A stretch of DNA of 64,000 nt, taken from the NCBI RefSeq assembly GCF_014647115.1, contig NZ_BMOO01000001.1, forward strand, positions 62,001-126,000. The letters run 5' to 3'. Below are positions 8,662-17,417 of this stretch, in pieces. The translations under genes were made by a program, and so were the position numbers. Source of the DNA: Halarchaeum rubridurum (GTDB lineage: Archaea; Halobacteriota; Halobacteria; Halobacteriales; Halobacteriaceae). Positions within the stretch are counted from its first letter, which is position 1. Each line of letters begins with the position of its first letter. Under the pieces are notes generated by a model. The model did no database searches. It had not been told where the DNA came from and saw only the letters and a program-made list of their open reading frames with translations.

Positions 8662-9690
8662 CGCCCGCTCGTCGAGGCCGACGCCCGCGGCGATGCGCGC
8701 GTGGGAGTCGAGCGCCGTCTCGTGGTCGGGGACGACGTGTTGGATCATCAGTTCGTCGACGCCGACGCGCTCCGCGAGCTGGTCGAGGAGGCCCGCGAGG
8801 GTGTCGGGGCTCCCGGAGATGGCGCGCGGCCACTCGTCGGCGTCGAGCGTCTCGGGCGTGGGGTCGGGGACGCCGCCGAGTTCGGCGATGGCGTCCTCGA
8901 CGTCCGGCGTCGTTCCGGCCTCGCCGCGCGCGAGGCGCTGGAACGAGGCTTCGGCGACCGCACGGCGGCGTGCGGCCGCCTCGTCCGTCTCCGCGGCGAC
9001 GGCGTTCACGGCGACCATCCCCGTCGGTTCGTCGGGGCCGCCGGGGAGCGCGTCGGGCTCGAAGTGCTCGCGGTAGGCGTCGAGCGAGGCGACGGCGTTC
9101 GCGGGGCGGATGAACGCCGCGAAGCAGTAGCGGAGGCCGAGTTCGCCCGCGATGGCGGCGCTCGACGGGTCGGAGCCGAGCACCCACGGGGCGGGCGCGG
9201 CGGCATCACCACGCGGAATCTCGATGTCCGCGTAGGGGTGGCCGGTCGGGTAGTCGTCGTAGAGGTGGTTGACGACGGCCTCGATCTTCTCGCGGTGGTC
9301 CTCGTCGGGGTTCTGCACGCGGCGTTTCGTCCCGAGCGCGCGGTCGACGGCGGGGGAGTTGCTCGCGCGGCCGAGGCCGGCGTCGATCCGCCCGGGCGCG
9401 AGGGCGTCGAGCGCGCCGAAGGTCTCGGCGGCCTTGAACGGGTTGTAGTGGTTGAGGAGCATCGCGCCGGTGCCCAGCCGGACCTCGTCGGTCGCGCCGG
9501 CGAGGCGGCCGAGCAGGACCTCGGGCGTCGTCCCGGCGAGGCGGTCGGCCATCCCGTGGTGTTCGGCCGCCCAGACGCGTCGATAGCCGAGGCGTTCGGC
9601 CTGTCGCGCCGTCTCGACGGTGTTCGCGTAGGCGTCCGCCGCCGTGCCGCCGTCGGGGACGGGCGAGAGGTCGACGATGGAGAGGTCCAT
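8659..9690 (-). CDS. Luciferase-like (LLM-class) flavin/F420-dependent oxidoreductase
   Basis: 343 residues, TIM-barrel bacterial-luciferase superfamily. Typical segments: WAAEHHGM (about residues 44-51), LGTGAMLLNHYNPFKAAE, DALAPGRIDAGLGR, and APWVLGSDPSSAAIAGELGL. Haloarchaea make coenzyme F420 and cofD lies elsewhere in the window, so F420 or FMN could be the cofactor; the sequence alone does not decide. The ATG at 9690 (MDLSIVDL) is preferred because the family starts with this strand; 45 codons of upstream frame are Pro/Ser-rich and outside the fold. Divergent from the amidohydrolase gene. Confidence 0.85.
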   Translation of the reverse strand: MDLSIVDLSPVPDGGTAADAYANTVETARQAERLGYRRVWAAEHHGMADRLAGTTPEVLLGRLAGATDEVRLGTGAMLLNHYNPFKAAETFGALDALAPGRIDAGLGRASNSPAVDRALGTKRRVQNPDEDHREKIEAVVNHLYDDYPTGHPYADIEIPRGDAAAPAPWVLGSDPSSAAIAGELGLRYCFAAFIRPANAVASLDAYREHFEPDALPGGPDEPTGMVAVNAVAAETDEAAARRRAVAEASFQRLARGEAGTTPDVEDAIAELGGVPDPTPETLDADEWPRAISGSPDTLAGLLDQLAERVGVDELMIQHVVPDHETALDSHARIAAGVGLDERA

Positions 9691-9814
9691 GCCGGCGTTC
9701 GGGGACCGCGTCCGATAACGGTTCGCCTCGCCGCCGGCGTCGCCGGTGTCGGTGGCGACGAGCGCGGGCGACGAGGGAAAGACAGGTGGTGCTGGGGGTC
9801 GGACGGGAACGGGG

Positions 9815-11128
9815 ATGCTACTCACAGGAACCGTCGTGGTCGACGCCGAGACGGTCGTCGAGGACGGCGGCGTCGTCGTCGAGGGCGAGCGAATCGCGGC
9901 GGTCGGGGAGCGCGCCGACCTCGTCGAGACCTATCCGGACCACGAGCACCGCGCGTTCGGGGTCGTCGCGCCCGGCCTCGTCGGCGGCCACGTCCACTCC
10001 GTCCAGAGCCTCGGGCGCGGAATCGCGGACGACACCGAGTTGCTCGACTGGCTCTTCGAGTCCGTGTTGCCGATGGAGGCAGACCTCGACGCCGACGGGA
10101 TGGGCGTCGCCGCCCGGTTGGGCTACCTCGAATGCCTGGAGAGCGGGACGACGACCGTGATCGACCACCTCTCCGTGAACCACGCCGGGGCGGCCATCGC
10201 GGCCGCGGGCGAGACGGGTATCCGCGCGCGCCTCGGGAAAGTACTGATGGATCAGCGCTCGCCCGAGGCCCTGGAGGAGGAGACGGAGGCCGCGCTCGCG
10301 GAGTCCGAGCGCCTCATCGAGCGCTATCACGGCTCGTACGACGACCGGATACGGTACGCGGTGACGCCGCGCTTCGCCGTCTCCTGCACGGAGGCGTGTC
10401 TGCGCGGGGCGCGCGACCTCGCGGACCGTCACGACGGCGTCCGCATCCACACGCACGCGAGCGAGAACCGCGGCGAGATCGAGACCGTCGAGGAGGACAC
10501 GGGGATGCGCAACGTCCACTGGCTCGACGAGGTGGGGGTGACGGGCGAGGACGTCGTGCTCGCCCACTGCGTCTGGACCGACGAGTCCGAGCGCGAACTC
10601 CTCGCGGAGACGGGGACGCACGTCACGCACTGCCCCTCCTCGAACATGAAACTCGCCTCCGGGGTCGCGCCGATCCGGGACTACCTGAACCGGGGAATCA
10701 ACGTCGCGCTCGGGAACGACGGGCCGCCCTGCAACAACACGCTCGACGCGTTCACGGAGATGCGCCAGGCGAGCCTCCTCGGGAAGGTCGAGGACCTCGA
10801 CCCGACGGCGCTCCCCGCGTCGGCGGTGTTCGAGATGGCGACGCGCAACGGCGCGCGGGCCGCGGGCTTCGAGCGCGTGGGGGCACTCCGCGAGGGGTGG
10901 AAGGCCGACGTCGTCGGCATCGACACGGACCTGACGCGCGCGACGCCGATTCACGACGTGCTCTCGCACCTCGTCTACGCGGCCCACGGCGACGACGTCG
11001 CCTTCACGATGGTCGACGGCCGCGTCCGCTACGACGACGGCGAGTTCCCGGGCGTGGACGCCGACGCGGTCCGCGAACGGGCCCGCGAGTACGCAGCGAC
11101 GCTCGACGGCGCGCCGAGTCGGGCGTAG
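9815..11128 (+). CDS. Amidohydrolase, nucleobase/SAH deaminase-like
   Basis: 437 residues, metal-dependent amidohydrolase of the ATZ/TRZ and MTA/SAH-deaminase group. Metal and substrate motifs appear in order: GGHVHSVQSL (about residues 52-61), HTHASENRGE (about 213), LAHCVWTDESE (about 248) and LGNDGPPCNNT (about 303). N- and C-terminal beta-sandwich parts are present. The substrate is probably a cyclic amidine such as adenosine-type nucleosides or guanine. ATG at 9815 starts the first strand of the sandwich; earlier in-frame codons overlap the divergent neighbour. The stop codon lies inside a 41-bp tandem repeat. Confidence 0.85.
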   Translation: MLLTGTVVVDAETVVEDGGVVVEGERIAAVGERADLVETYPDHEHRAFGVVAPGLVGGHVHSVQSLGRGIADDTELLDWLFESVLPMEADLDADGMGVAARLGYLECLESGTTTVIDHLSVNHAGAAIAAAGETGIRARLGKVLMDQRSPEALEEETEAALAESERLIERYHGSYDDRIRYAVTPRFAVSCTEACLRGARDLADRHDGVRIHTHASENRGEIETVEEDTGMRNVHWLDEVGVTGEDVVLAHCVWTDESERELLAETGTHVTHCPSSNMKLASGVAPIRDYLNRGINVALGNDGPPCNNTLDAFTEMRQASLLGKVEDLDPTALPASAVFEMATRNGARAAGFERVGALREGWKADVVGIDTDLTRATPIHDVLSHLVYAAHGDDVAFTMVDGRVRYDDGEFPGVDADAVRERAREYAATLDGAPSRA

Positions 11129-11206
11129 AAAGAGGAGGCGGGTCGAACGCCGCGGTCGAACGGGCGTAGAAAGAGGAGGCGGGTCGAACGCCGCGGTCGA
11201 ACGGGC
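11120..11206 (+). repeat. 41-bp exact tandem duplication spanning the amidohydrolase stop codon
   Basis: Copies at 11120-11160 and 11161-11201 are identical, followed by the first six bases of a third. The first copy contains the TAG stop of the amidohydrolase, so the gene end has been copied into the spacer before the convergent ferritin-like gene. Confidence 0.9.
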
Positions 11207-11223
11207 GAGTCGAGGCCGGACTC

Positions 11224-11676
11224 TCAGTCCTTGTACTCCTTGCGGTAGCCGCGGAATTCGGTGCGGTGGGCCTCCTCGTCCCCGAGGAGTTCCGTGGCGA
11301 GGTCCTCGGTGACGGGGTCGTCGGCCGCCTCGGCGGCGTCGATGAGCGCGCGATACGTCTCGATGGCGTCGTTCTCGGCGTCGAGGACGCCCTCGATGAC
11401 GGAGACGACGTCCGTCGTGTCCGCGGGCGGCTGGAGGGTGTCCTGCGTGGCCTCGAACGCACCGGAGCCGGGCGGCGACTCGTCGAGTTGCTTCAGGCGG
11501 TTGCCGAGCTGTTCCGCGTGTCCGAGTTCCTCCTGGATGTCCGCCTGGAGGGACTCCTTGATCTCCTCGGCGCGGACGCCGTCGAGGACGATGGAGTTCG
11601 TCATGTAGTTCATGACCGTCTCGATCTCGTCCTGATACGCCTTCTTCAGCAGTCGGGTGACTTCGTCGTCTGCCAT
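11224..11676 (-). CDS. Ferritin-like (rubrerythrin/bacterioferritin-type) domain protein
   Basis: 150 residues forming a four-helix bundle. Carboxylate ligands of a di-iron site are suggested by DEIETVMNYM (E18, near residue 20), EELGHAEQLGNRL (E49, H52), ENDAIETY and GDEEAHRTEF. This EXXH pairing in helices 2 and 4 is the ferritin-like signature. Probably stores iron or deals with peroxide. ATG at 11676 has a clear TATA-like box 26 nt upstream, so the 7-codon longer frame is rejected. Convergent with the amidohydrolase. Confidence 0.8.
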   Translation of the reverse strand: MADDEVTRLLKKAYQDEIETVMNYMTNSIVLDGVRAEEIKESLQADIQEELGHAEQLGNRLKQLDESPPGSGAFEATQDTLQPPADTTDVVSVIEGVLDAENDAIETYRALIDAAEAADDPVTEDLATELLGDEEAHRTEFRGYRKEYKD

Positions 11677-11702
11677 ACGCGTCGCTTCGCCCGGCACCTA
11701 CG

Positions 11703-11708
11703 TATAAG
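11703..11708 (-). promoter_or_regulatory. TATA box of the ferritin-like gene
   Basis: CTTATA on the minus strand, 26 nt before the start codon; one of the clearest TATA boxes in the window and the basis for the chosen start. Confidence 0.6.
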
Positions 11709-11766
11709 TACGGGGCGCTGGCGAGCGTCGCCGCGGGCCCGAGCACTCGGTGCGTCGTGGGGCCGC

Positions 11767-13056
11767 TCAGCGCAGTTCGTCGATGTGGTCGATGCGCCGC
11801 TGGACGAGGGCGGGTTTGCCGACGTCGTGACGGACGCGGAAGCCCGCGCCGAGCCCGTCGAGGGCGGACTCCGCCTGCGACTCGGCGGCCTCGATGGTGT
11901 CGCCGCGGCCGACGACGGCGAAGGAGCGCGACGTCGTCGTGTAGACGCCGTCCTCGCGGGCGTCGACGCTCGCGTAGTAGAGGAGGGCGTCGCCGACGCT
12001 CGACTCGTCGAGCGTCACCTCCGCACCCGCCTCGGGGTCCGTCGGGTAGCCCTCGGGGACGGCGTACTTGCAGACGGTGGCCTCGCCCGTGAAGTCGAGC
12101 GACGGGAGCGTCTCGCCGTCGCGCGCCGCCGTGAGAACGTCGAGAAACGGCGTGTCGAGCACGGGGAGGGTGTTCATCGCCTCGGGGTCGCCGAAGCGCG
12201 CGTTGAACTCGACGACCCGTGGGCCCTCGGCGGTGAGCATGAACTGGCCGTAGAGGACGCCCCGATAGCCGTCGAGCGCCGCGACGACGGCCTCGATTAT
12301 CTCGACGGCGTCCGCGTAGTCCGCCCGGTCCATGAAGGGCAGCGTCGCGTCGACGTCGCTGTAACTCCCCATGCCGCCCGTGTTGGGTCCCTCGTCGCCC
12401 TCGTAGGCGCGCTTGTGGTCCTGCACGGCGAGCGTCGGGCGCACCTCGCCGTTGGCGACGAACGCCTGCACGGTGAACTCCTCGCCGACGAGGCGCTCCT
12501 CGATCACCCACTCGTCGTGGCCGCTCTCGCGGACGTAGTCGGCGGCCTCGGCGTGCATCACCTGATCACCCGTGACGCGCACGCCCTTCCCGCCCGTGAG
12601 CCCCGCGGGCTTGACGGCGGCGTCCTCGCCATCCTCGGCCAGTTCCTCGACGAACGCGGCGGCCGCGTCGGCGTCGTCGAACGTCTCGAACCACGGCGTC
12701 CCCGGGACGTCGTGCTCGGCCATGAACTCCCGCTGGAACTGTTTGTCCGTCTCGATGCGGGCCTCGGCGGCCTCCGGACCGAAGGCGTAGACGCCGGCCT
12801 CGTCGAGCGCGTCCACGACGCCGGCCGCGAGCGGCCCCTCCGGACCGACGACGGCGAGATCGGCGTCGATTTCCTCGGCGTAGGCGACGACGGCCTCGGG
12901 GTCGCTCTCGTCCAGCGTCTCCACCGCGTCGGCGAGCGAGACGATGCCGGGGTTCCGGTTCGACGCGCAGGCGTAGAGGTCGCAGTCGTCGGCGAGCGCG
13001 CGCGCGATGGCGTGTTCGCGGCCGCCGCCACCGATCAGCAGGACGGTCTCGGACAT
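11767..13056 (-). CDS. purD: Phosphoribosylamine-glycine ligase (GARS)
   Basis: Joins phosphoribosylamine and glycine with ATP in purine synthesis. 429 residues, the normal length for PurD. N-terminal nucleotide-like fold starts with VLLIGGGGREHA; ATP-grasp segment has AAVKPAGLTGGKGV, QDHKRAYEGDEGPNTGGMG and VVEFNARFGDPE, all diagnostic. Single gene, convergent-free 3' end, divergent from the DUF255 gene with a symmetric element between them. A GTTTACA box lies about 25 nt before the ATG. Confidence 0.96.
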   Translation of the reverse strand: MSETVLLIGGGGREHAIARALADDCDLYACASNRNPGIVSLADAVETLDESDPEAVVAYAEEIDADLAVVGPEGPLAAGVVDALDEAGVYAFGPEAAEARIETDKQFQREFMAEHDVPGTPWFETFDDADAAAAFVEELAEDGEDAAVKPAGLTGGKGVRVTGDQVMHAEAADYVRESGHDEWVIEERLVGEEFTVQAFVANGEVRPTLAVQDHKRAYEGDEGPNTGGMGSYSDVDATLPFMDRADYADAVEIIEAVVAALDGYRGVLYGQFMLTAEGPRVVEFNARFGDPEAMNTLPVLDTPFLDVLTAARDGETLPSLDFTGEATVCKYAVPEGYPTDPEAGAEVTLDESSVGDALLYYASVDAREDGVYTTTSRSFAVVGRGDTIEAAESQAESALDGLGAGFRVRHDVGKPALVQRRIDHIDELR

Positions 13057-13109
13057 GGCCGAACCGAGAGCGCACGGAGGTGTAAACGTTGCTCTTGTAG
13101 ACGGTGAAA

Positions 13110-13130
13110 GTGTACACGTACATGGGTACG
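13110..13130. promoter_or_regulatory. Symmetric site between purD and the DUF255 gene
   Basis: GTGTACAC (13110-13117) is a perfect palindrome, directly joined to CGTAC-N4-GTACG (13117-13130). The element lies between the two divergent TATA-like boxes (about 13081-13087 for purD, 13151-13156 for the other gene), where a dimeric regulator could act on both. Function is inferred only from position. Confidence 0.35.
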
Positions 13131-13180
13131 TCCCGCCGCGACGCACGGCCCTTTACCCGCCTTGGGGTCCACTCACGGGT

Positions 13181-15271
13181 ATGAGCGACCCGACGGCACG
13201 CAACCGCCTCGCCGACGAGGCGAGCCCGTACCTCCGACAGCACGCGGACAACCCCGTGAACTGGCAGCCGTGGGACGACGCGGCGTTCGAAGCCGCCGAA
13301 GAGCGCGACGTGCCGGTCTTCCTCTCCATCGGCTACTCGGCGTGCCACTGGTGTCACGTGATGGCCGAGGAGTCCTTCGAGGACGAGGACGTCGCCGCGT
13401 CCCTCAACGAGCACTTCGTCCCCGTGAAAGTGGACCGGGAGGAACGCCCGGACGTCGACGACCTCTACATGACCGTCGCGCAGTTGGCGACGGGTGGGGG
13501 CGGCTGGCCGCTCTCCGTCTGGCTCACCCCGGACAAGCGGCCGTTCTACGTCGGGACGTACTTCCCGCGGGAGGCGAGCGGGAACCAACCGGGCTTCCTC
13601 GACGTCCTCCGCTCGCTCCACGAGCGCTGGACGGAGGAGCGCGAGGCCGTCGAATCGCGCGCCGACCAATGGGCGAGCGCCCTGCGGGGCGAAGTCGAGA
13701 GCGTCCCGGACGCCCGCGGGGAGCCGCCGGGGAGCGACGCCGTCGAGGCCGCCGCGAGCGCCGCCGTCGAGCGCGCCGACCGCGAACACGGCGGGTGGGG
13801 CGGCGGGCAGAAGTTCCCCCAACCCGGTCGGCTCCACGTCCTCCTGCGCGCCGCCGCGCGGGGCGACGACGAGGCCGAGTCGGTCGCCACGGGGACGCTG
13901 GACGCGATGGCCGCGGGCGGCCTCTACGACCAGCTCGGCGGGGGGTTCCACCGCTACTGCGTCGACCGCGACTGGACGGTGCCCCACTTCGAGAAGATGC
14001 TCTACGACAACGCCGAACTCCCCCGGGCGTACCTCGCCGCGTACCAACACACCGGTACGGAGCGCTACCGGGAGGTCGCGGCGGGCGCGCTCGACTTCGT
14101 CGCGGACGAGCTCTCCCACCCCGAGGGTGGCTTTTACAGCACGCTCGACGCCCGCAGCGAGGGCGAGGAAGGGGCGTTCTACGTCTGGACGCTCGACGAG
14201 GTCAGCGCCGCGGTCGACGACCCGACGGACGCCACCGTCTTCGGCGCGTACTACGGCGTGACGCAGTCCGGGAGCTTCGAGGGGTCGAGCGTCCTCACCC
14301 GCCGGCGCGACCTCGCCGACGTCGCCGAGGAGCTCGGGATGGACGAAGCGGACGCCCGCGAGCGCCTCGACCGCGCGCACGCGGAGGTCTACGAGGCGCG
14401 CACCGAGCGCGCGCGGCCGGCCCGCGACGAGAAGGTCATCGGCGCGTGGAACGGGCTGGCGATTCGCGCGTTCGCGGAGGCCGGCCTCGTCCTCGACGCC
14501 GACTACGCGGCGCGCGCCGTCGAGGCGCTCGATTTCGTCCGCGAGCACCTCTGGGACGAGGCGGAACGACGGCTCGCGCGGCGCTACGCGGACGGCGACG
14601 CGAAAGGGGACGGCTACCTCGAGGACTACGCGTTCCTCGCCGCGGGCGCGCTGGCGACCTACGAGGCGACGGGCGACGTCGAGCACCTCGCGTTCGCGTG
14701 CGACCTCGCGGACGCGCTCGTGGCCGAGCACTGGGACGCGGAGGACGGAACGCTCTACTTCACGCCCGCGAGCGGCGAGGACCTCCTCGCGCGCCCGCAG
14801 GAGCTCGCCGACAGGTCGACGCCGTCGCCGACCGGCGTCGCCGCGAGCGTCCTCGACGCCCTCGCGGCGTTCCGCCCGGAGAGCGACTATCGGGAGGTCG
14901 TCGAGGGCGTGCTCGCCACGCACGCCGAGACCGTCGAGACGCAGGCGCTCACGCACCCGTCGCTCGCGCTCGCGGCCGACACGCGCGAGCGCGGCCACCT
15001 CGAAGTGACCGTCGCGGCCGACGCGCTCCCCGGCGAGTGGCGCGACGCGCTCGCCGAACGCTACCTCCCGGACCGGCTCCTCTCGCGGCGGCCGCCGACG
15101 GACGCGGGGCTCGCGGCGTGGCTGGACGACCTCGGGCGCGAGGAGGCGCCGCCGATCTGGGCGGGCCGGGCGGCGCGCGACGGCCCGACCGCCTACGTCT
15201 GTCGGCGCGCGTGCTCCCCGCCCGTTACTGACACCGACGGACTGGTCGGGTGGCTCGAGGAGTACCGCTGA
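13181..15271 (+). CDS. DUF255 thioredoxin-fold / six-hairpin-like protein (YyaL/SPATA20 type)
   Basis: 696 residues. N-terminal thioredoxin-like DUF255 domain with the signature NPVNWQPW, CHWCHVM (C55 and C58) and VDREERPDVD, followed by a long alpha-helical part resembling glycosidase alpha/alpha barrels (GGGFHRYCVDRDWTVPHFEKML). The family is widespread in bacteria, archaea and animals; its biochemical role is poorly known. The ATG at 13181 has CTTTAC 24 nt before it; the in-frame extension upstream would overlap the purD promoter. A thioredoxin gene is the convergent neighbour, which may hint at redox partnership. Confidence 0.88.
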   Translation: MSDPTARNRLADEASPYLRQHADNPVNWQPWDDAAFEAAEERDVPVFLSIGYSACHWCHVMAEESFEDEDVAASLNEHFVPVKVDREERPDVDDLYMTVAQLATGGGGWPLSVWLTPDKRPFYVGTYFPREASGNQPGFLDVLRSLHERWTEEREAVESRADQWASALRGEVESVPDARGEPPGSDAVEAAASAAVERADREHGGWGGGQKFPQPGRLHVLLRAAARGDDEAESVATGTLDAMAAGGLYDQLGGGFHRYCVDRDWTVPHFEKMLYDNAELPRAYLAAYQHTGTERYREVAAGALDFVADELSHPEGGFYSTLDARSEGEEGAFYVWTLDEVSAAVDDPTDATVFGAYYGVTQSGSFEGSSVLTRRRDLADVAEELGMDEADARERLDRAHAEVYEARTERARPARDEKVIGAWNGLAIRAFAEAGLVLDADYAARAVEALDFVREHLWDEAERRLARRYADGDAKGDGYLEDYAFLAAGALATYEATGDVEHLAFACDLADALVAEHWDAEDGTLYFTPASGEDLLARPQELADRSTPSPTGVAASVLDALAAFRPESDYREVVEGVLATHAETVETQALTHPSLALAADTRERGHLEVTVAADALPGEWRDALAERYLPDRLLSRRPPTDAGLAAWLDDLGREEAPPIWAGRAARDGPTAYVCRRACSPPVTDTDGLVGWLEEYR

Positions 15272-15272
15272 C

Positions 15273-15662
15273 TCAGGCGGACGCCTCGATCTCGTCGAGG
15301 CGCTCGGCGAGCCACACCGCGATGGGGCGGTCCTCCTCCTCGACGAAGCGCGCGAGCTCGTTCCCCTCTTTGTCCTCGACGACGACCGTCGGGATGAGCT
15401 CGATGCCGTACTCGTCGACGCCGGGCCCGTACTTCTCGCCGTCCTCGCGCTCGACGGGGTAGTGTTCGACGTCGTCGACCCCGGCGGCCGCCAGGGCGGC
15501 CGCGAAGTCCGGAAGCTGGCCGCGGCAGTCGCCACACCAGTCGCCGCCCCACACCTTCACCGTCACGTCGTCGGCCACGCGCTGCCACGTCTCGACGGTC
15601 CCCTCGTGGGCGTCGGCGTCCCACGCCGGGTTCGGCTGCATCGTTTCGAGTTGCTCGGACAT
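15273..15662 (-). CDS. Thioredoxin-family protein
   Basis: 129 residues with redox motif WCGDC (C43, C46) and the cis-proline LIPTVVV later in the fold. The N-terminal 25 residues are polar. The motif CGDC differs from the classic CGPC, so redox potential or partner may differ. Its stop is 2 nt from the stop of the convergent DUF255 gene. GGTTAAG lies about 24 nt before the ATG. Divergent from cysK. Confidence 0.88.
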   Translation of the reverse strand: MSEQLETMQPNPAWDADAHEGTVETWQRVADDVTVKVWGGDWCGDCRGQLPDFAAALAAAGVDDVEHYPVEREDGEKYGPGVDEYGIELIPTVVVEDKEGNELARFVEEEDRPIAVWLAERLDEIEASA

Positions 15663-15686
15663 AGCTATCCGTAGGGTCTCGATTGG

Positions 15687-15692
15687 CTTAAC
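15687..15692 (-). promoter_or_regulatory. TATA-like box for the thioredoxin gene
   Basis: GTTAAG on the minus strand, about 24 nt before the start; leaderless spacing. Confidence 0.45.
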
Positions 15693-15748
15693 CGCCGTGC
15701 CATCGGCAGGGGTTCGGCCGCGCGTCGCGCCCCGGGGAGCGCCACCGG

Positions 15749-15754
15749 TTTAAC
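15749..15754 (+). promoter_or_regulatory. TATA-like box for cysK
   Basis: TTTAAC preceded by GG and ending 23 nt before the ATG at 15778; supports that ATG over the GTG one codon upstream. Confidence 0.45.
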
Positions 15755-15777
15755 CCCCTCACGCGTACCACGGCGTG

Positions 15778-16689
15778 ATGATCGACAGCATCCTCGACGC
15801 CATCGGGACGCCGCTCCTCCGCGTCCCGTCGCCCGAGGGCGCGACAATCGCCGCGAAGGTCGAGTCGTTCAACCCCGGCGGCTCCGCGAAGGACCGCCCC
15901 GCCCGCGAGATGGTGCTCGCCGCCGAGGAGGCCGGCGACCTCTCGCCGGGCGACCGCATCGTCGAGGCGACGAGCGGCAACACCGGCATCGGCCTCGCCG
16001 TCGTCTCCGCCGCGCGCGGCTACGACCTCACCATCGTCATGCCCGCGGACATGTCCCAGGAGCGCCGCAACCTCCTGCGCGCCTACGGCGCCGACCTCGA
16101 ACTCGTCGAGGGGTCGATGACGGACGCGAACGACCGCGCCGCCGAGATCGCCGCCGAGACCGACGCCTACCCCATCCGGCAGTTCGAGAACGACGCGAAC
16201 CCGCGCGCGCACTACCGCACGACTGCGGAGGAGATACTGGCGCAGGTCGACGGCCGCGACATCGACGCCTTCGTCGCCGCCGTCGGGACCGGCGGGACCA
16301 TCACCGGCACCAGCCACCGCCTCCTGGAGGAGTTCCCCGACATGGAGGTCGTCGCCGTCGAACCCGAGGGGAACGCCGTCCTCTCCGGCGAGGAACCCGG
16401 CGAGGACGCCTTCCAGGGGATGGGGCCCGGCTTCGTCTCCGACATCCTCGACATCGAGGTCATCGACACCGTCGAGACCGTCGACATCGACGACGCCGAG
16501 GCCGAGTGCCGCAGTCTCGCCCGCGAGCAGGGCGTCCTCGTCGGCCAGTCCTCCGGGGCCGTCTCCATCGTCGCGCGCCGCGTCGCCGAGCGCTACGCCT
16601 ACGAGGCCGACGACGACGAGGACCCGCTCGTCGTCACGATGTTCTGGGACAGCGGCGAGCGCTACCTCACCGCCGGCGTCTTCGAGTAG
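15778..16689 (+). CDS. cysK: Cysteine synthase family PLP enzyme
   Basis: Makes cysteine from an activated serine and sulfide. 303 residues, fold-type II PLP enzyme. The PLP lysine is K38 in NPGGSAKDRPA; EATSGNTGIGLA forms the substrate loop and VGTGGTITGTSH the phosphate-binding loop. Archaeal relatives may use O-acetylserine or O-phosphoserine; the sequence does not settle this. It lacks the C-terminal CBS domains of cystathionine synthase. No sulfate-assimilation genes are close by. Confidence 0.92.
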   Translation: MIDSILDAIGTPLLRVPSPEGATIAAKVESFNPGGSAKDRPAREMVLAAEEAGDLSPGDRIVEATSGNTGIGLAVVSAARGYDLTIVMPADMSQERRNLLRAYGADLELVEGSMTDANDRAAEIAAETDAYPIRQFENDANPRAHYRTTAEEILAQVDGRDIDAFVAAVGTGGTITGTSHRLLEEFPDMEVVAVEPEGNAVLSGEEPGEDAFQGMGPGFVSDILDIEVIDTVETVDIDDAEAECRSLAREQGVLVGQSSGAVSIVARRVAERYAYEADDDEDPLVVTMFWDSGERYLTAGVFE

Positions 16690-16722
16690 CGATAGGTCCC
16701 GTGCGACGGTTTCGCCGTCGCG

Positions 16723-17370
16723 TCAGAGCCCGAAGTGCGCGTCGCGCGCGACGACCTCGTACCCCTGCACCGCGAGCGCCTCGTCGCGGTAGCGTTCGGC
16801 CACGAGCTGCTGTGGGACGCGCCGGAGGCCGAAGCGCCGCTCCGCGTCGTACTCGACGTCGACGACCGTCCCCTCGCCGTCGTCGCGGATTGTCGCCGTG
16901 TACGTCGCCCACGCGGACCCATTCGCGGTGACGTCGAGTTCGACGCGGCGCGCGCCGTCGTCCGTCTCCGAGACGTGCGTCTCGACGGCCATCTCGATGG
17001 AGCGGAGACCGAAGAGGTACGAGACGGGATACGTCGCCCCGTCGTCGGCGGGGACGACGCCGTCGGCGACGCCCCACTGGAGCGCGAGCACGGGCGGCGT
17101 CGGCCCGGCGAAGCTCGCGGCGACCGTCTTGGGATCGGCGTCGGTTCGGAGGCGGATCGTGCCGTTCGACGTGAGGATCGGGGCGCGGGCGACGACGAGG
17201 AGGACGGCCGCGACGCCGACCGCGGGGAGGAGCGACGTCGCGGCGTACGCGGCGAGGAAGAGCGCGACCGCGAGAACGACGACGAGGGCGCTGAGCGGGC
17301 GTTCGCGGCGGAGATAGCGTTCGGCGACGGCGCGCGCTTCCGGGGGCCGGTCGGCGTCGGGGGAGGGCAT
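16723..17370 (-). CDS. Uncharacterised membrane protein
   Basis: 215 residues. A short charged N-terminus is followed by two hydrophobic helices (about residues 27-46 and 47-66) and then a soluble beta-rich domain of about 145 residues with no motif recognised. The domain contains alternating hydrophobic strands (RRVELDVTANG, TVVDVEYDAERRFGL) and could face either side of the membrane. A start at 17370 (MPSPDADRPPE) is used; no ribosome site. Downstream of, and in the same direction as, the thiI pair but separated by 47 nt. No function is proposed. Confidence 0.7.
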   Translation of the reverse strand: MPSPDADRPPEARAVAERYLRRERPLSALVVVLAVALFLAAYAATSLLPAVGVAAVLLVVARAPILTSNGTIRLRTDADPKTVAASFAGPTPPVLALQWGVADGVVPADDGATYPVSYLFGLRSIEMAVETHVSETDDGARRVELDVTANGSAWATYTATIRDDGEGTVVDVEYDAERRFGLRRVPQQLVAERYRDEALAVQGYEVVARDAHFGL

Positions 17371-17417
17371 CGTCCGAGGTGAGCGCGCCCGGACGGGTAG
17401 CTCTTCGGGGTCGGCCG

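Noticed and set aside
12950-12975. T-loop-like GGTTCCGGTTCGA as a tRNA
   Set aside because: It lies within purD coding sequence and has no cloverleaf around it.
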